Shown: positions 1 to 9,005, counted from the first letter of the stretch. The stretch is 64,000 nucleotides of DNA from JBGQOG01 sp052113705 (GCF_052113705.1 NZ_JBGQOG010000008.1:1-64000), one strand, 5' to 3'. The notes: a model not told the origin generated them from the sequence alone. Translations and numbers: made by a program.

Positions 1-712
1 TCCGTCTCGTCATATCCACACTCCAGTTCCTTGGTCACGATCTTATCTTCGTGTCCACGAAACCGGCAGCAGCTCATCTCGGCGATTAGCATACTGCTGG
101 TGACGGGGCCGATCCCGGGAACGGAACGCAGGATCTTGACCGTCGTAGCCAATTGCTCTTCAGAGGCCATGGCCTGCTCAATCCGCACCTCCAACTCTGC
201 AATCTGGCGATCGAGAAGGTCTTTCAACTCGGCGTTCATGGCATCGAACATATCCGCCGATCCCAGCTTCCCATGCGCCTTAATCTGCGCCAGTAGCCGT
301 TTGCGTGTCTCGATCAGATGCCCAGGCTTTGACGTCAAGGCCCTGACAAGGCGCAGCTTTTCATGTGGCAATACGCGTCCGGCATCCGGTCGAAACATCA
401 TGAACCGCGCGATGAGCTCCGCGTCGATCCGATCCGTCTTGCCTCGTGTGCCCCGGCTCACGGCGAATGCCTTGATCTGGGCAGGTGGCAATTGCCGGGT
501 CGCGATCCCGGCAACGTCGAGGGTGGACCACAACCGCCATTCCTGCCCGCCAGTGGCCTCGAAGCAAACGAGTGCGTCCCGTTTAAGAGCGCGTTGAGCG
601 ACTTGCTCGTGACCTTCAACCTTGTTCGGCAGCCGCGCGCGCTTGCCTTCTGGCAAACAGTAAATATCCAACCAATCGCGGCTGACATCTGTACCGATGA
701 TCCTTGCCTGTG
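1..712 (-). mobile_element. IS110-family transposase, partial (runs off the left edge)
   Basis: A continuous minus-strand frame, open from about 764 to the window edge, reads as an IS110/IS1111-type transposase. The N-terminal RuvC-like DEDD domain is visible as GTDVSRDW, CFEATGG and KTDRIDAE, and the C-terminal Transposase_20 region as SVPGIGPVTSSM. Two points suggest decay. No ATG, GTG or TTG lies in frame before the first catalytic aspartate. After the IGPVTSSMLIAEM block (about position 72) the sequence no longer resembles the usual continuation, so the element may be cut there by another one. The rest lies outside the window, so this cannot be settled. Family assignment is firm; activity is doubtful. 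Confidence 0.75.
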
Positions 713-850
713 ATAATTTGCTCGTGCTCTCTTCCTTCTGCGCCGCGGTCCAGACCGGCCGCTTTCAACTGTTCGAGACTATGAAGAGAGACGGTGCTGG
801 CTCGCTAGAAAACGTGGTCAACGCCACAAGGCTCAGACGCCAAACACCGT

Positions 851-884
851 CCCGTCACCAACCTTGGCCAAGGTCGGTGACGGG
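851..884. repeat. 17-bp inverted repeat, terminator-like hairpin
   Basis: CCCGTCACCAACCTTGG at 851-867 pairs with CCAAGGTCGGTGACGGG at 868-884 with one mismatch and almost no loop. It lies in the non-coding stretch between the IS110 frame and the IS3 relic. It could be a terminator, an IS end structure or a target used by an insertion sequence; no T-tract follows. Confidence 0.5.
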
Positions 885-963
885 GCCAGAATAGCAAATC
901 AGAAATACAGAAGGGTCAGGATTGGTTCTGGATCAAAGTCAGGACAAGACCGTTGCGGCGAGC

Positions 964-1077
964 ATGAACGCGGAGCAGGAGGTTTCCGGGCACGGGTCGT
1001 ATCGGTTGCAGAAGATCGTGGCCATACTGATGCTGGACCGCGCGATGCTCCAAGACGTGATCCGGCGAAAGCTCTGA
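964..1077 (+). pseudogene. IS3-family OrfA, C-terminal remnant
   Basis: The last codons read RLQKIVAILMLDRAMLQDV and end at a TGA. This is the leucine-zipper tail of an IS3-group OrfA, which normally reads like KLKKIVADLSLDKAMLQDV. The N-terminal helix-turn-helix half is missing. It precedes the broken OrfB at 1112-1920 and belongs to the same element. Confidence 0.65.
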
Positions 1078-1111
1078 AGCACCGCCGCATGCACGCACTG
1101 GATAGGGGGAT

Positions 1112-1920
1112 GTGCCGCGATGGGGCGGTGGGGCGGTGTCGATCCGGCAGGCTCGTGGGGCCATCGGGTCTGACCGTTCGACGCTCCACTGCCAATCCCG
1201 CCGCACCGATCAGGCTGCCGTGGCGAAGCGGATCCGGGAGATCTGCGAGACGCCTGTGCGGTATGGTTACCGACGGGCTCACATTCTGCTGGATCGCGAA
1301 GGCTTGGGCATCAATGTCAAGAAAGTCTACCGCATTTACAGGGAGTTGGGGATGCAGCTCAGGCATAAGACGCCCAAGCGACGTGTAAAGGCGAAGCTGC
1401 CGGATGATCGTGCTGAGGCCGTCGGCCCGAACGAGGTCTGGGCGATGGACTTCGTGCATGACCGACTGGCGACGGGCCAGAAGGTGCAGGTTCTGACGGT
1501 AGTCGACACGTTCTCGCGCTATGTCCCGGTGCTTGACCTGCGCTCGGCTACCGCGGCGAGGACGTTGTTGCGACGCTCGACCGGGTGTGCCGAACGGCTG
1601 GCTATCCCAAGACGATCCGCGTCGGTCTGGGCAGCGAGTTCGTCTCGCGCGACATGGACCTCCGGGCTTGCCAGCGCGGGGTGGTCCTTGACTTCTCCCG
1701 GCCCGGCAAACCGACGGACAATGCCTTCATCGAAGCCTTTAATGGCCGGTTCCGGGCGGCATGTCTGAGCCCGCACTGGTTCCTCACCCTTGCGGACGCG
1801 GCCGAAAAGCTGGAGGCTTGGCGCAGATAGGTCAACGCGGAACGGCCACACGGCGCAATCGGCGCCAAAGTGCCGATCGTGCTGACGAAATCAGGGGGCG
1901 TCACCAGTCCGTCACCCTGA
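1112..1920 (+). pseudogene. IS3-family (IS407-like) OrfB transposase, multiply disrupted
   Basis: The integrase core is recognisable: RYGYRRAHILLDREG, then WAMDFVHD with the first catalytic Asp, then AFIEAFNGRFR with the catalytic Glu. Three lesions show it is dead. A one-base loss near 1550 moves the frame from the first half to the second, which resumes as YRGEDVVATLDRV. The second catalytic motif, normally VDNGSEF, reads VGLGSEF, so the Asp is lost. An in-frame TAG at 1828-1830 stands where a Tyr codon is expected, after which VNAERPHGAIGAKVP continues to the normal end at 1920. The element probably ends near 1976, where it abuts another IS relic. Confidence 0.85.
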
Positions 1921-1976
1921 GCGCCGCCGGAAAACTCTGCCTTCCGGCGGTCCAACGTTGGAGGAGCGGATCAATC

Positions 1977-2156
1977 TGCTGCGTCACCCCAATCTGTCGG
2001 ACAGCATCTGCAATCGACTTGCCGTGACCTTGCAGCACTTCAACCTGCCGTAGATTCAGCACGATTTCTTCGGGTTTGTCTCTCCTTCCAGCCATCTCTG
2101 GTCTTTCTGAAATGGGATCATACGGTCCCAGTTGATGGACCACCTCAGTGGGGGCA
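1977..2156 (-). pseudogene. IS3-family element, left end plus OrfA N-terminus
   Basis: On the minus strand OrfA starts at 2095 with MAGRRDKPEEIVLNLRQVEV and continues through GKSIADAVRQIGVTQQ, the helix-turn-helix part of a common IS3 OrfA. It stops abruptly near 1977, where the sequence becomes the end of the neighbouring plus-strand IS3 relic. The outer end at 2137-2156 reads TGCCCCCACTGAGGTGGTCC on the minus strand, typical of an IS3-group terminus. Confidence 0.75.
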
Positions 2157-2240
2157 CTTCACAACGCCATCGGAGCTGGCACTGCAAACTCGAAAGCCGC
2201 TCTTGGCAAGATCAATCGCCAATACGCCAATCTCAGACAT
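2157..2240 (-). pseudogene. IS110-family transposase, first 28 codons
   Basis: Minus strand from ATG 2240: MSEIGVLAIDLAKSGFRV continues to codon 28, then meets the terminal sequence of the IS3 relic at 2156. AIDLAK is the first DEDD motif of IS110 transposases. The exact join suggests the IS3 element inserted into this gene. It is a different IS110 from the one at 1-712. Sequence from 2241 to about 2325 is probably the leader of the same element. Confidence 0.75.
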
Positions 2241-2330
2241 GGGTGCCTCCCTCATTTTGGGTCCAACGAAATCACGTTGGCACATTCGGTGCCGTGGGGG
2301 GCATCCGCCGCATCAGTTCACTTCGCGCCG

Positions 2331-2906
2331 TCAGCGGTTGTCCGGGGTAGGTTGCGCCGTTGAATACACCTGCTTGCGGAGATCGATATCTTGCAACTCC
2401 GCCGCGACGGCGGCCACAATCCGCACACCGGGATCTTGATGCAACAGCGTCCCCGCCCCCCGATCCCCCTGCAGCAGGTTGAGCGCGTCAAACCAGCGGG
2501 CCGGAAAGCAGGCAGGTGCCTGTGGGCCCGATGCACCCGCAGCGCAGGCCGCATGGTCCGGACCGCAAGCCGCCACCACTTTGCGCAACAGGTCCGGCGT
2601 CACAAAGGGCATGTCAGCGAGCGCGATCAACAGCCGTGTCGCCCCGGCCGCGCGTGCCGCATCAAGCCCCGTCCGCAGACTGTCGGATTGCTGCCCCTGA
2701 CAGAACACGGGCGTGACGCTTTCGGGCAAGAGGGCTGCCTGCGCCTGGTCCCGCAGAACGGCAAAGCAATGATCGGCACCCGAGGCGGTGAGGGTCTGCG
2801 CGCTGCGGCTGAGCATCGGCATGCCATCGATCAGCGCCTGCAGCTTGTCCTCTGCTCCGAACCGCGTCGACCGGCCCCCCGCCAACAGCACCGCGATCAG
2901 GCTCAT
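2331..2906 (-). CDS. MocA-like molybdenum cofactor nucleotidyltransferase
   Basis: The 191-residue protein has the MobA/MocA-type nucleotidyltransferase fold. The P-loop-like motif LLAGGRSTRFGAEDK is at residues 7-21 and LADMPF lies near residue 97. Relatives transfer CMP (MocA) or GMP (MobA) to molybdopterin. Hydroxylases of the xanthine-dehydrogenase family carry the cytosine dinucleotide in most bacteria, so a MocA role for the adjacent iorAB-like and nicAB enzymes is the best inference. The start codon overlaps the stop of the xdhC-like gene (ATGA), so it is last in a four-gene operon. Its stop lies only some 90 bases from IS110 debris, but the C-terminus looks normal in length. Confidence 0.82.
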   Translation of the reverse strand: MSLIAVLLAGGRSTRFGAEDKLQALIDGMPMLSRSAQTLTASGADHCFAVLRDQAQAALLPESVTPVFCQGQQSDSLRTGLDAARAAGATRLLIALADMPFVTPDLLRKVVAACGPDHAACAAGASGPQAPACFPARWFDALNLLQGDRGAGTLLHQDPGVRIVAAVAAELQDIDLRKQVYSTAQPTPDNR

Positions 2907-3742
2907 TCTGCAGCAGCCACGATATCGGCCAGCACCGAGATCGCCAATACGCGCGGATCCCGGGCCGCCGGGATCAGCCCGATCGGGCCACGGATCCGGC
3001 TCAGTGACGGCGCGGGCACGCCCAGTGCGCGCAACGCCTCCAGCCGCCGCGCCTGTGCCCGGCGGCTGCCCTGCGCCCCGATCCAGAAGGCCGGGCTTTG
3101 CAATGCTACCTGCAACAGCCCCATTTCACGATCGTGGTCGTGGAAAAACAGCGCCACCGCGCTGCGGGCATCCAGCTGCGCCGGATCGATCTGCGACACC
3201 TGCTCTACGCCAAAACCACCCGCGCGCGTCAGATCGGCAAAGGCCTGCGCCTCTGCTCCTGTGCCCACCACAAACACCTGCAGATCCGGGCGCAGATCCA
3301 CGACCGGCAGGCCGGCACAGGCAAAGACCACCTCTTCGCGCGCCGCAATCCCGGCCAGCGCCTGCCGCAGGACCGTTGTGTTCCGCAGCGGCATCAGCGC
3401 CACTTCGATGCCGCTGCCACAGGGCAGTCGAATATCGAAGAACGGCGAGTTCTTCCCATAGAGCAGCCGCCTGGGGCGCCCGCTCTGCCAGACCTGTGCC
3501 GCATGTGCCCTGAGATCGCCCTCAATGCAGCCCGATGACAGATTGCCCACCATCGCACCGTCCGGCGTGAAGGCCATCATCGCACCATGTGGGCGGTAGA
3601 AGTTGCCATCAATCCCCACGAGCATCGCCAGAACGCCCCCGGCCGGGACCAGCGCCGCAAGCACCGGCGCCGCTTCACGGGCCGGAATCTGCCAGCGCAG
3701 CGCACGGGCGGTCTCAGAGTGCAAAACGTCCAGCTTGCTCAT
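2903..3742 (-). CDS. XdhC-family molybdenum hydroxylase maturation factor
   Basis: XdhC proteins bind the sulfurated molybdenum cofactor and insert it into molybdenum hydroxylases. The N-terminal XdhC/CoxI domain shows GNLSSGCIEGDL (about residue 70) and LPCGSGIEV (about 112). The C-terminal Rossmann-like part has FVVGTGAEAQ and GAQGSRRAQARRLEAL. Length is 279 residues with the start at 3742, chosen because AGGAG stands eight bases upstream; an ATG 15 bases earlier lacks such a site. It lies between the iorB-like gene and the mocA-like gene on the same strand, and presumably serves the enzyme encoded just upstream and perhaps NicAB. Confidence 0.85.
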   Translation of the reverse strand: MSKLDVLHSETARALRWQIPAREAAPVLAALVPAGGVLAMLVGIDGNFYRPHGAMMAFTPDGAMVGNLSSGCIEGDLRAHAAQVWQSGRPRRLLYGKNSPFFDIRLPCGSGIEVALMPLRNTTVLRQALAGIAAREEVVFACAGLPVVDLRPDLQVFVVGTGAEAQAFADLTRAGGFGVEQVSQIDPAQLDARSAVALFFHDHDREMGLLQVALQSPAFWIGAQGSRRAQARRLEALRALGVPAPSLSRIRGPIGLIPAARDPRVLAISVLADIVAAAE

Positions 3743-3799
3743 CACAGGCTCCTGCAATCTGCCCCGCCCGGCCTGAACGCCGTGCGGGGCAGGCTATAA

Positions 3800-5977
3800 T
3801 CAGACGAAATCGACGTCATTTACCATAGGCAAAGCGGTGATCCGCTTGCCCGTGGCCGCAAAGATTGCATTGGCGAGGGCAGGCGCCGCGGGGGGTACGC
3901 CGGGTTCCCCTACCCCGGAGGGTGGGGCGTTTGAGGGCACGATATGCACCTCGATCGCGCCGATATCCGCCATCCGCAGCGGCTCATAATCGGGAAAGTT
4001 CGACTGATCGACGGCACCTTCCGTCAGGGTGATCGCATCGCGCATCGCGTGACCGACGCCATAACCGATGCCGCCCTCCATCTGCGCCCGGATCATGTCA
4101 GGATTGACCGCGATCCCGCAATCCACCGCGCAGGTGACTTTTTCGATTTTGACACCCGCCTCAGCCGAACCCGAAACCTCAACCACTTCAGCGACATAGG
4201 TCCCAAAGGATTTATGCACGGCGATGCCCTGCCTGCGCCCCTCGGCCACGGCACCCCAGCCCGCCTTTTCAGCTGCCAGTTTCAGGACGCCGGCAAAGCG
4301 CGCCTGTTCCGCGCTCTGCGTCAGATAATTGAGACGGTAGTCGACCGGATCGCGCCCCGCGGCCGCCGCGGCCATATCCATCATGCTTTCCATCACATAG
4401 CCGGTATGGGTGTTGCCGACCGAGCGCCACCACAGAACACTGGTCGCCGGGGCGATGTCGGTCAGACCGATGGCCAGCCCCGGCAGGCTGTAGGGGGTTT
4501 CATGCACCCCCTCGACCGAGGTTGAATCGACGCCATCCTTGACCGCGAACCCCTCCATGAAGGTGCCCTTCATGATGGATTGCGTGGCGATGCGGTGATC
4601 CCAGCCGACAATCTTGCCCGCAGCATCGAGGCCCACCCGCACGCGATGCGCGGCAATGGGGCGGTAATAGCCGCCTTGAATGTCATCCTCGCGCGACCAG
4701 ACCAGTTTGACCGGACGGCTGCGGTCGGTGATCGCAAAGGCCAGCGCCGCCTCCACCTGATAATCGGCATCGGCATTCGCGCGCCGCCCGAAAGAGCCAC
4801 CGGCAAACATCGTGACGATCTCGATCTTTTCCATCGGCAGATCAAAGATCTTGGCCATCGCCCCATGCGGCACGGTTGGCATCTGACAGCCGTCATGCAG
4901 CCGGATGCCCCCTTCAGCCGTGGCCTCGATGGTGCAGGTCATCGGCTCCATCGGCGCATGTGCCAGAAGCGGGAAGTAGAAGGTCTGATCCAGCACCTGC
5001 GCTGCGCCAGCGATCAGGGCGTCCACTGCGGCCTGATCGGCGCCGTTGACATTATAGGTTGGCGCCGCCGAAACCGCGGCCTCAGCCTCGGCGCGGATAT
5101 CTTCCGAACTGCGACTTTCGGCGGCGGTATTGTCCCACTCGATCGTCAGCGCATCGCGGGCCTGCAAGGCGGCCCAGGTGTTTTCGGCATAGACCGCCAC
5201 CGCCACCTTGTTCGGCAGGGCAGCCGCCCGGATAAAGCCCTTGATCGCTTTCGCGCCGCTGTCATCAAAGCTGGCGACCAGTCCGCCACGACGCGGCGTG
5301 CGGGCCAGCACCACGACCATCTGATTGTCGAGCTGCATGTCCATTGCGAATTTTGCCCGGCCATCGATCTTGACGGCGGAATCCTTGCGCTTCGTCCCGG
5401 GATTGCCGATCAGGCGGAATTCGCCCGGTTCTTTCAGTTTCGGCTCGGCAGGCGCCGCCAGCGTCGCGGCCAGCGCCACGAAATCGCCCAGCGGCGCGGT
5501 TTTGCCCGCCCCGGTCACCTGACCCTCGACGATATCCAGCCCTGCCGCATCCACGCCCCAGGTCTGCGCCGCCGCCGCAATCAGCACGGCCCGCGCCGCC
5601 GCCCCCGCAGAGCGGTACTGCATGAAGGAATTGGCCATGGCGGTAGAGCCGCCGGTGCCCTGCAGCGGCCCGAAGAACAGGTTGTTGTAGACCGCCGGGT
5701 CCGAGGGCGCGAAATCATAGTCGATGGCTTCCATGCGCACGCCCAGCTCTTCGGCGATCAGCGTGGTCAGCCCGGTGGACGGGCCTTGGCCCATTTCGAA
5801 ATGTTTGATGATCGCGGTCACCTGACCATCGGCCCCAATTTTGACAAAGGGGTTCAGCTGAGCGCCTTCTGCGGCCCCCGCTGCCAGGCTGCCATCGGGG
5901 CGCAACCCGACAACAAGAACCGCGGCGCCTGCCAAGGCACCTTGCAAAAATCCGCGACGTGTTGAGGAAAGGGTCAT
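3800..5977 (-). CDS. Molybdopterin-binding large subunit, isoquinoline 1-oxidoreductase type
   Basis: The 725-residue protein is a xanthine-dehydrogenase-family molybdenum subunit of the IorB/aldehyde-oxidase branch. The N-terminus has a twin-arginine-type leader, STRRGFLQGALAGAAVL, so the enzyme is probably exported to the periplasm. Molybdopterin-binding stretches include HFEMGQGPSTG (about 60) and FAGGSFGRRANAD (about 395). The catalytic Glu lies in SGVGEPGVPPAAP near the C-terminus. With the 2Fe-2S subunit four bases upstream it would hydroxylate an N-heterocycle or aldehyde and pass electrons to a membrane acceptor. Substrate cannot be read; the nearby nicotinate cluster hints at another heteroaromatic. 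Confidence 0.85.
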   Translation of the reverse strand: MTLSSTRRGFLQGALAGAAVLVVGLRPDGSLAAGAAEGAQLNPFVKIGADGQVTAIIKHFEMGQGPSTGLTTLIAEELGVRMEAIDYDFAPSDPAVYNNLFFGPLQGTGGSTAMANSFMQYRSAGAAARAVLIAAAAQTWGVDAAGLDIVEGQVTGAGKTAPLGDFVALAATLAAPAEPKLKEPGEFRLIGNPGTKRKDSAVKIDGRAKFAMDMQLDNQMVVVLARTPRRGGLVASFDDSGAKAIKGFIRAAALPNKVAVAVYAENTWAALQARDALTIEWDNTAAESRSSEDIRAEAEAAVSAAPTYNVNGADQAAVDALIAGAAQVLDQTFYFPLLAHAPMEPMTCTIEATAEGGIRLHDGCQMPTVPHGAMAKIFDLPMEKIEIVTMFAGGSFGRRANADADYQVEAALAFAITDRSRPVKLVWSREDDIQGGYYRPIAAHRVRVGLDAAGKIVGWDHRIATQSIMKGTFMEGFAVKDGVDSTSVEGVHETPYSLPGLAIGLTDIAPATSVLWWRSVGNTHTGYVMESMMDMAAAAAGRDPVDYRLNYLTQSAEQARFAGVLKLAAEKAGWGAVAEGRRQGIAVHKSFGTYVAEVVEVSGSAEAGVKIEKVTCAVDCGIAVNPDMIRAQMEGGIGYGVGHAMRDAITLTEGAVDQSNFPDYEPLRMADIGAIEVHIVPSNAPPSGVGEPGVPPAAPALANAIFAATGKRITALPMVNDVDFV

Positions 5978-5980
5978 GGC

Positions 5981-6451
5981 TCAGGCCTCCAGAATTTCAG
6001 ACGCCCGCACCACGGCGGAACGAATACGCTGATAGGTGGCACAACGGCAGGCATTGCCGTTCATCGCCTCTTCGATCTCCGCGATGCTGGGCTTGGGCGT
6101 CTGCGCCAGCAAGGAGGTGGCCTGCATGATCTGACCCGACTGACAATAGCCGCATTGCACGACATCCAGCTCCAGCCAGGCCTGTTGCACCGCCTTGCCG
6201 ACCTTGCCAAGGCGATCCGCAGCGCCCTCGATCGTGGTAACCTCGGCATCCGCCACATCTTCGATATAGGTCTGGCAGGAGCGGACCGCCTCGCCGTTGA
6301 CATGCACGGTGCAGGCGCCACAGGCGGCAACACCACAGCCGAATTTGGTACCGGTCAGCTTCAGCTCATCCCGGATGACCCACAAAAGCGGCGTCCCGGC
6401 TTCGGCGTTCACCTCGTGGGTCTGCCCGTTCAGTTTGATGACATATCCCAT
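5981..6451 (-). CDS. 2Fe-2S small subunit of molybdenum hydroxylase (IorA type)
   Basis: This 156-residue protein carries two 2Fe-2S clusters that link the molybdenum site to the acceptor. The plant-ferredoxin-like domain has C39, C44, C47 and C59. The helical domain has C100, C103, C135 and C137 (QCGYCQSG and ACRCATY). It is the first gene of the operon, four bases before the large subunit, and diverges from the AraC-type regulator. No FAD subunit is present, as in isoquinoline oxidoreductase and nicotinate hydroxylase. Confidence 0.9.
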   Translation of the reverse strand: MGYVIKLNGQTHEVNAEAGTPLLWVIRDELKLTGTKFGCGVAACGACTVHVNGEAVRSCQTYIEDVADAEVTTIEGAADRLGKVGKAVQQAWLELDVVQCGYCQSGQIMQATSLLAQTPKPSIAEIEEAMNGNACRCATYQRIRSAVVRASEILEA

Positions 6452-6510
6452 TGGCGCTTGCTCCCTGTGGCTGGCTTCCCCGTGCTGACACTGATCTCAC
6501 CCCGGGTTGG

Positions 6511-6576
6511 ATAGAATTCCTCTCCAATATGTGGTGACTTCGCACTTGTGCCACTCGCGAAATGCGCCAATTCTAT
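6511..6576. promoter_or_regulatory. Divergent promoter region with separated inverted repeat
   Basis: ATAGAATT at 6511-6518 and AATTCTAT at 6569-6576 are perfect inverted copies about 50 bases apart, between the iorA-like gene and the araC-like gene. A second pair, TTCGC and GCGAA, lies between them. Spaced half-sites suit an AraC-type regulator, but no promoter boxes could be fixed with confidence. Confidence 0.35.
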
Positions 6577-6670
6577 AACTGATCGCGCCACGGCCCAGAG
6601 GGCGCTTGCACGGGACCTCGCCGACCGGGCAGACCAGCCCGCCAACGCACCTGAACTGGATGCCTCTCCG

Positions 6671-7669
6671 ATGACGAAAAACGGCCATCGCTACTCGATT
6701 GCGCGCCCGCTCCGCGCCTTTTGCGCCCGCCTTGGCGTGTCCGAAGCGCGGATTCTGGCCCGTATGGGGCTCAGCGCGGATTTTTTGAACGGTGACAAGA
6801 ACGGTGTCGATGCTGCGACGTTCTTTGATATGTGGTCTGCGCTGGACGCGGAACGACCGGCCGGGGAATGGTTGCTGGATCTGGGCCGCAGTGCGGCGCA
6901 TGGCAGCTTTACCTCCGAGCTTCTGGCATTTTCCTGCAGCCCGACCATCGCGCTCGGCCTGCAGCGCCTGGCGCAGTTCAAACCGCTGGTCGTGCCCTTG
7001 CGGCTGGACACCTGCCTGACCGATGATGGCTTTGCCATTCGCTTTCGGGCGCCGGAGAATGGCCCCGACATTCCGGCGGCCATGGCAACCTTTGACGTGA
7101 TTTTCTTTCTGGAATGCTGCCGGGTGTTTTCCGGCGTTGAGATTGTCCCGCTGCGGGTTGAGCTGCCCGATACGCGCTTTGTCACCCCCGAGATCGGCGC
7201 GTTTTTGACCGCCCCCGTCGTGCAGGCCCCCGAGGCCCGGCTGATCATTTCCCATGCGGCCGCCGAGTTGCCGCTGATCTCCGAGAACACCGCGTTCTAC
7301 GCGCTGATCGAGCAGGAACTGCTCAGCCGTCTGCATGCGCTTGAGACGCCGACCGTCTCGGTTCAAGTGCGCAATATCGTGATCGATCTGCTGCCCTCCG
7401 GCGAAGTCTCGGTGGAAGCGGTCTGCAAAATGCTGCGTCAAAGCCGGCGGAGCTTGCAACGCTATCTGAAACGGGAAGGCAAAAGCTTTCAGGCCATCCT
7501 GAATGAAACCCGGGCCGAACTGGCGATGGCCTATCTGTCCAACCGCGACCTCAACACCGAGGAAATCAGCTTTCTGCTGGCCTTCCGGGATCCGAATTCA
7601 TTCTACCGCGCGTTTCAGGACTGGACGGGCATGACCCCGCTGCAGGCACGGGCGCAGTTGCGCGGCTGA
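6671..7669 (+). CDS. AraC-family transcriptional regulator
   Basis: With start 6671 the protein has 332 residues, normal for AraC regulators with an N-terminal ligand-binding domain of the Arabinose_bd type. The C-terminal double helix-turn-helix is clear: EVSVEAVCKMLRQSRRSLQR, then EISFLLAFRDPNSFYRAFQ and WTGMTPLQARAQ. A longer frame opens with GTG at 6548, but that would place coding sequence over the shared promoter, so ATG 6671 is preferred despite a weak ribosome site. It diverges from the iorAB-like operon and most likely activates it when the heteroaromatic substrate is present. Confidence 0.8.
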   Translation: MTKNGHRYSIARPLRAFCARLGVSEARILARMGLSADFLNGDKNGVDAATFFDMWSALDAERPAGEWLLDLGRSAAHGSFTSELLAFSCSPTIALGLQRLAQFKPLVVPLRLDTCLTDDGFAIRFRAPENGPDIPAAMATFDVIFFLECCRVFSGVEIVPLRVELPDTRFVTPEIGAFLTAPVVQAPEARLIISHAAAELPLISENTAFYALIEQELLSRLHALETPTVSVQVRNIVIDLLPSGEVSVEAVCKMLRQSRRSLQRYLKREGKSFQAILNETRAELAMAYLSNRDLNTEEISFLLAFRDPNSFYRAFQDWTGMTPLQARAQLRG

Positions 7670-8356
7670 TCCGGCGTGCTCCTTGGGTGCCGGGCGCCGC
7701 AGCAAGAGGTGGAACATTGGTCGCCCACGGTGTCGATCTGCTGCGGGCAGTACAAAGCCTTCCGGCTTGATCCTTTCTCGCTATGTGGCGTTCGAGACTG
7801 CGCTATCTGAGGTACGACATTTCAGGTATGTCACGAGAAAGAAATAAGAATTTGAGCGTGTCTGGCTTCACCATGCCCGCATTCCGGCCGGGCTGTTTCC
7901 ATCGCAGGCATCCATTTCGACCCGCCACCATCCTGATTTGGTGCCCCGCGCGGCACTGGCTGGATCTTTCTGGGGCATGGCCCCTAAGCTGATCAGGTCA
8001 CAGGACCGGATCGCCCAGATTGAGGCGATTGGCGCTGCGGGCGATTGCTGCGTCAATCAATCGACACGCTTATGTCGCCGCGTCGGAGCCGATTGTGTTG
8101 CGCCACACGGCCGAACCGTTGTGCCAGCGCGTCGGTTTTGTCACGTCAACGGGTTTTGGGTTCATTTGTCTGGGCGCAGACGGCTCCGTCGGTCAGTGCC
8201 AGCGCATCCTTGGGTTCCCACAAGTCCGGCGGAAGGTCTGCGGGCGACAAGGCGACTGAAGGCGGGCGGATCGCCCAACACTCCAGATTTCCATCAATGC
8301 TGAATACGCCCATCGCAGTCCTTATGCGCTGCTGCATGTGCATAAGCTATCGCTTC
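7670..8356. other. 687-base stretch without a recognisable gene
   Basis: Short frames occur on both strands, for example 7938-8303 on the plus strand and 8146-8343 on the minus strand, but none has a convincing ribosome site or a motif I recognise. Composition is less GC-biased than in the flanks and suggests eroded coding DNA. It separates the araC-like gene from the 3' end of nicF. Confidence 0.5.
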
Positions 8357-8986
8357 CTAATGGGCTGCGACGCTTTGAAGCCAGGCCAGAATATCCGCCG
8401 CATCGGTGACATCGGCATATTTCTGGTTCATGTCGTAGAGGTTGGCCTCATGCGGTGCCTCGGCCCGGTCGGCGCAGCAGTCGCGGGGCACCAGAACATT
8501 GAAGCCCGACTGCACCGCATCGACAACCGAAGCGCGCACGCAGCCCGAGGTGGTGGCGCCGGTGATCACCACAGTATCGGTGCCGGTACCCGCCAGCAGC
8601 GCGGCGAGGGTGGTGCCGAAAAACGCCGAAGCGCCCTTTTTGCTGATGATGGCGTCTTGCGGCTGAATGCCAGTGCTGGCGTCGATCTCGACCAGTCGCG
8701 AGCCTTCTAGCAGCGCGGCCATGCCGCTGGCCTTTTTCAGCCATGGCAATTTGTCAATTTCGCCCGGATGATAGGCGATGGTTGTGTAGATCACCGGGAA
8801 ACCGGCGGCGCGGGCAAAATCGGTCAGCTGCCGGGTGGCGGCGATCGCCGGGCGCATGTCGGCGGCGGTGGGGTATTGCGTGTCGGTGAAGCCATAGGTG
8901 AAATCCACCACCACGATGGCGGGGCGGGTGCCGCGCGGCACGGGCTGGCCAAAGCCAGCGGCGGCATAGGTCTGGGCTTGCGACAT
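8357..8986 (-). CDS. nicF: Maleamate amidohydrolase (NicF), isochorismatase-like
   Basis: Hydrolyses maleamate to maleate and ammonia, the fifth step of aerobic nicotinate breakdown. The 209-residue protein is an isochorismatase-fold cysteine hydrolase: catalytic Asp28 in VVVDFTYGF, Lys in ISKKGASAFFGT, and the nucleophile Cys in GATTSGCVRASV. These motifs also suit N-carbamoylsarcosine amidase, but the surrounding nicE, nicD and nicX decide the call. It is the last gene of the minus-strand operon nicE-nicD-nicX-nicF, 47 bases after nicX, with a GC-rich hairpin between them. Cytoplasmic. Confidence 0.88.
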   Translation of the reverse strand: MSQAQTYAAAGFGQPVPRGTRPAIVVVDFTYGFTDTQYPTAADMRPAIAATRQLTDFARAAGFPVIYTTIAYHPGEIDKLPWLKKASGMAALLEGSRLVEIDASTGIQPQDAIISKKGASAFFGTTLAALLAGTGTDTVVITGATTSGCVRASVVDAVQSGFNVLVPRDCCADRAEAPHEANLYDMNQKYADVTDAADILAWLQSVAAH

Positions 8987-9005
8987 GGGATGCTCCTTGC
9001 GAAAT

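Noticed and set aside
6548..6670. GTG-initiated N-terminal extension of the AraC regulator
   Set aside because: Would code across the shared promoter, and the extension lacks resemblance to the family.
8146..8343. Short minus-strand frame after nicF
   Set aside because: No ribosome site, no recognised family, and unusual composition; not strong enough to call.
8357..8986. N-carbamoylsarcosine amidase as the function of the isochorismatase-fold gene
   Set aside because: Motifs allow it, but position in the nic operon makes maleamate hydrolysis far more likely.
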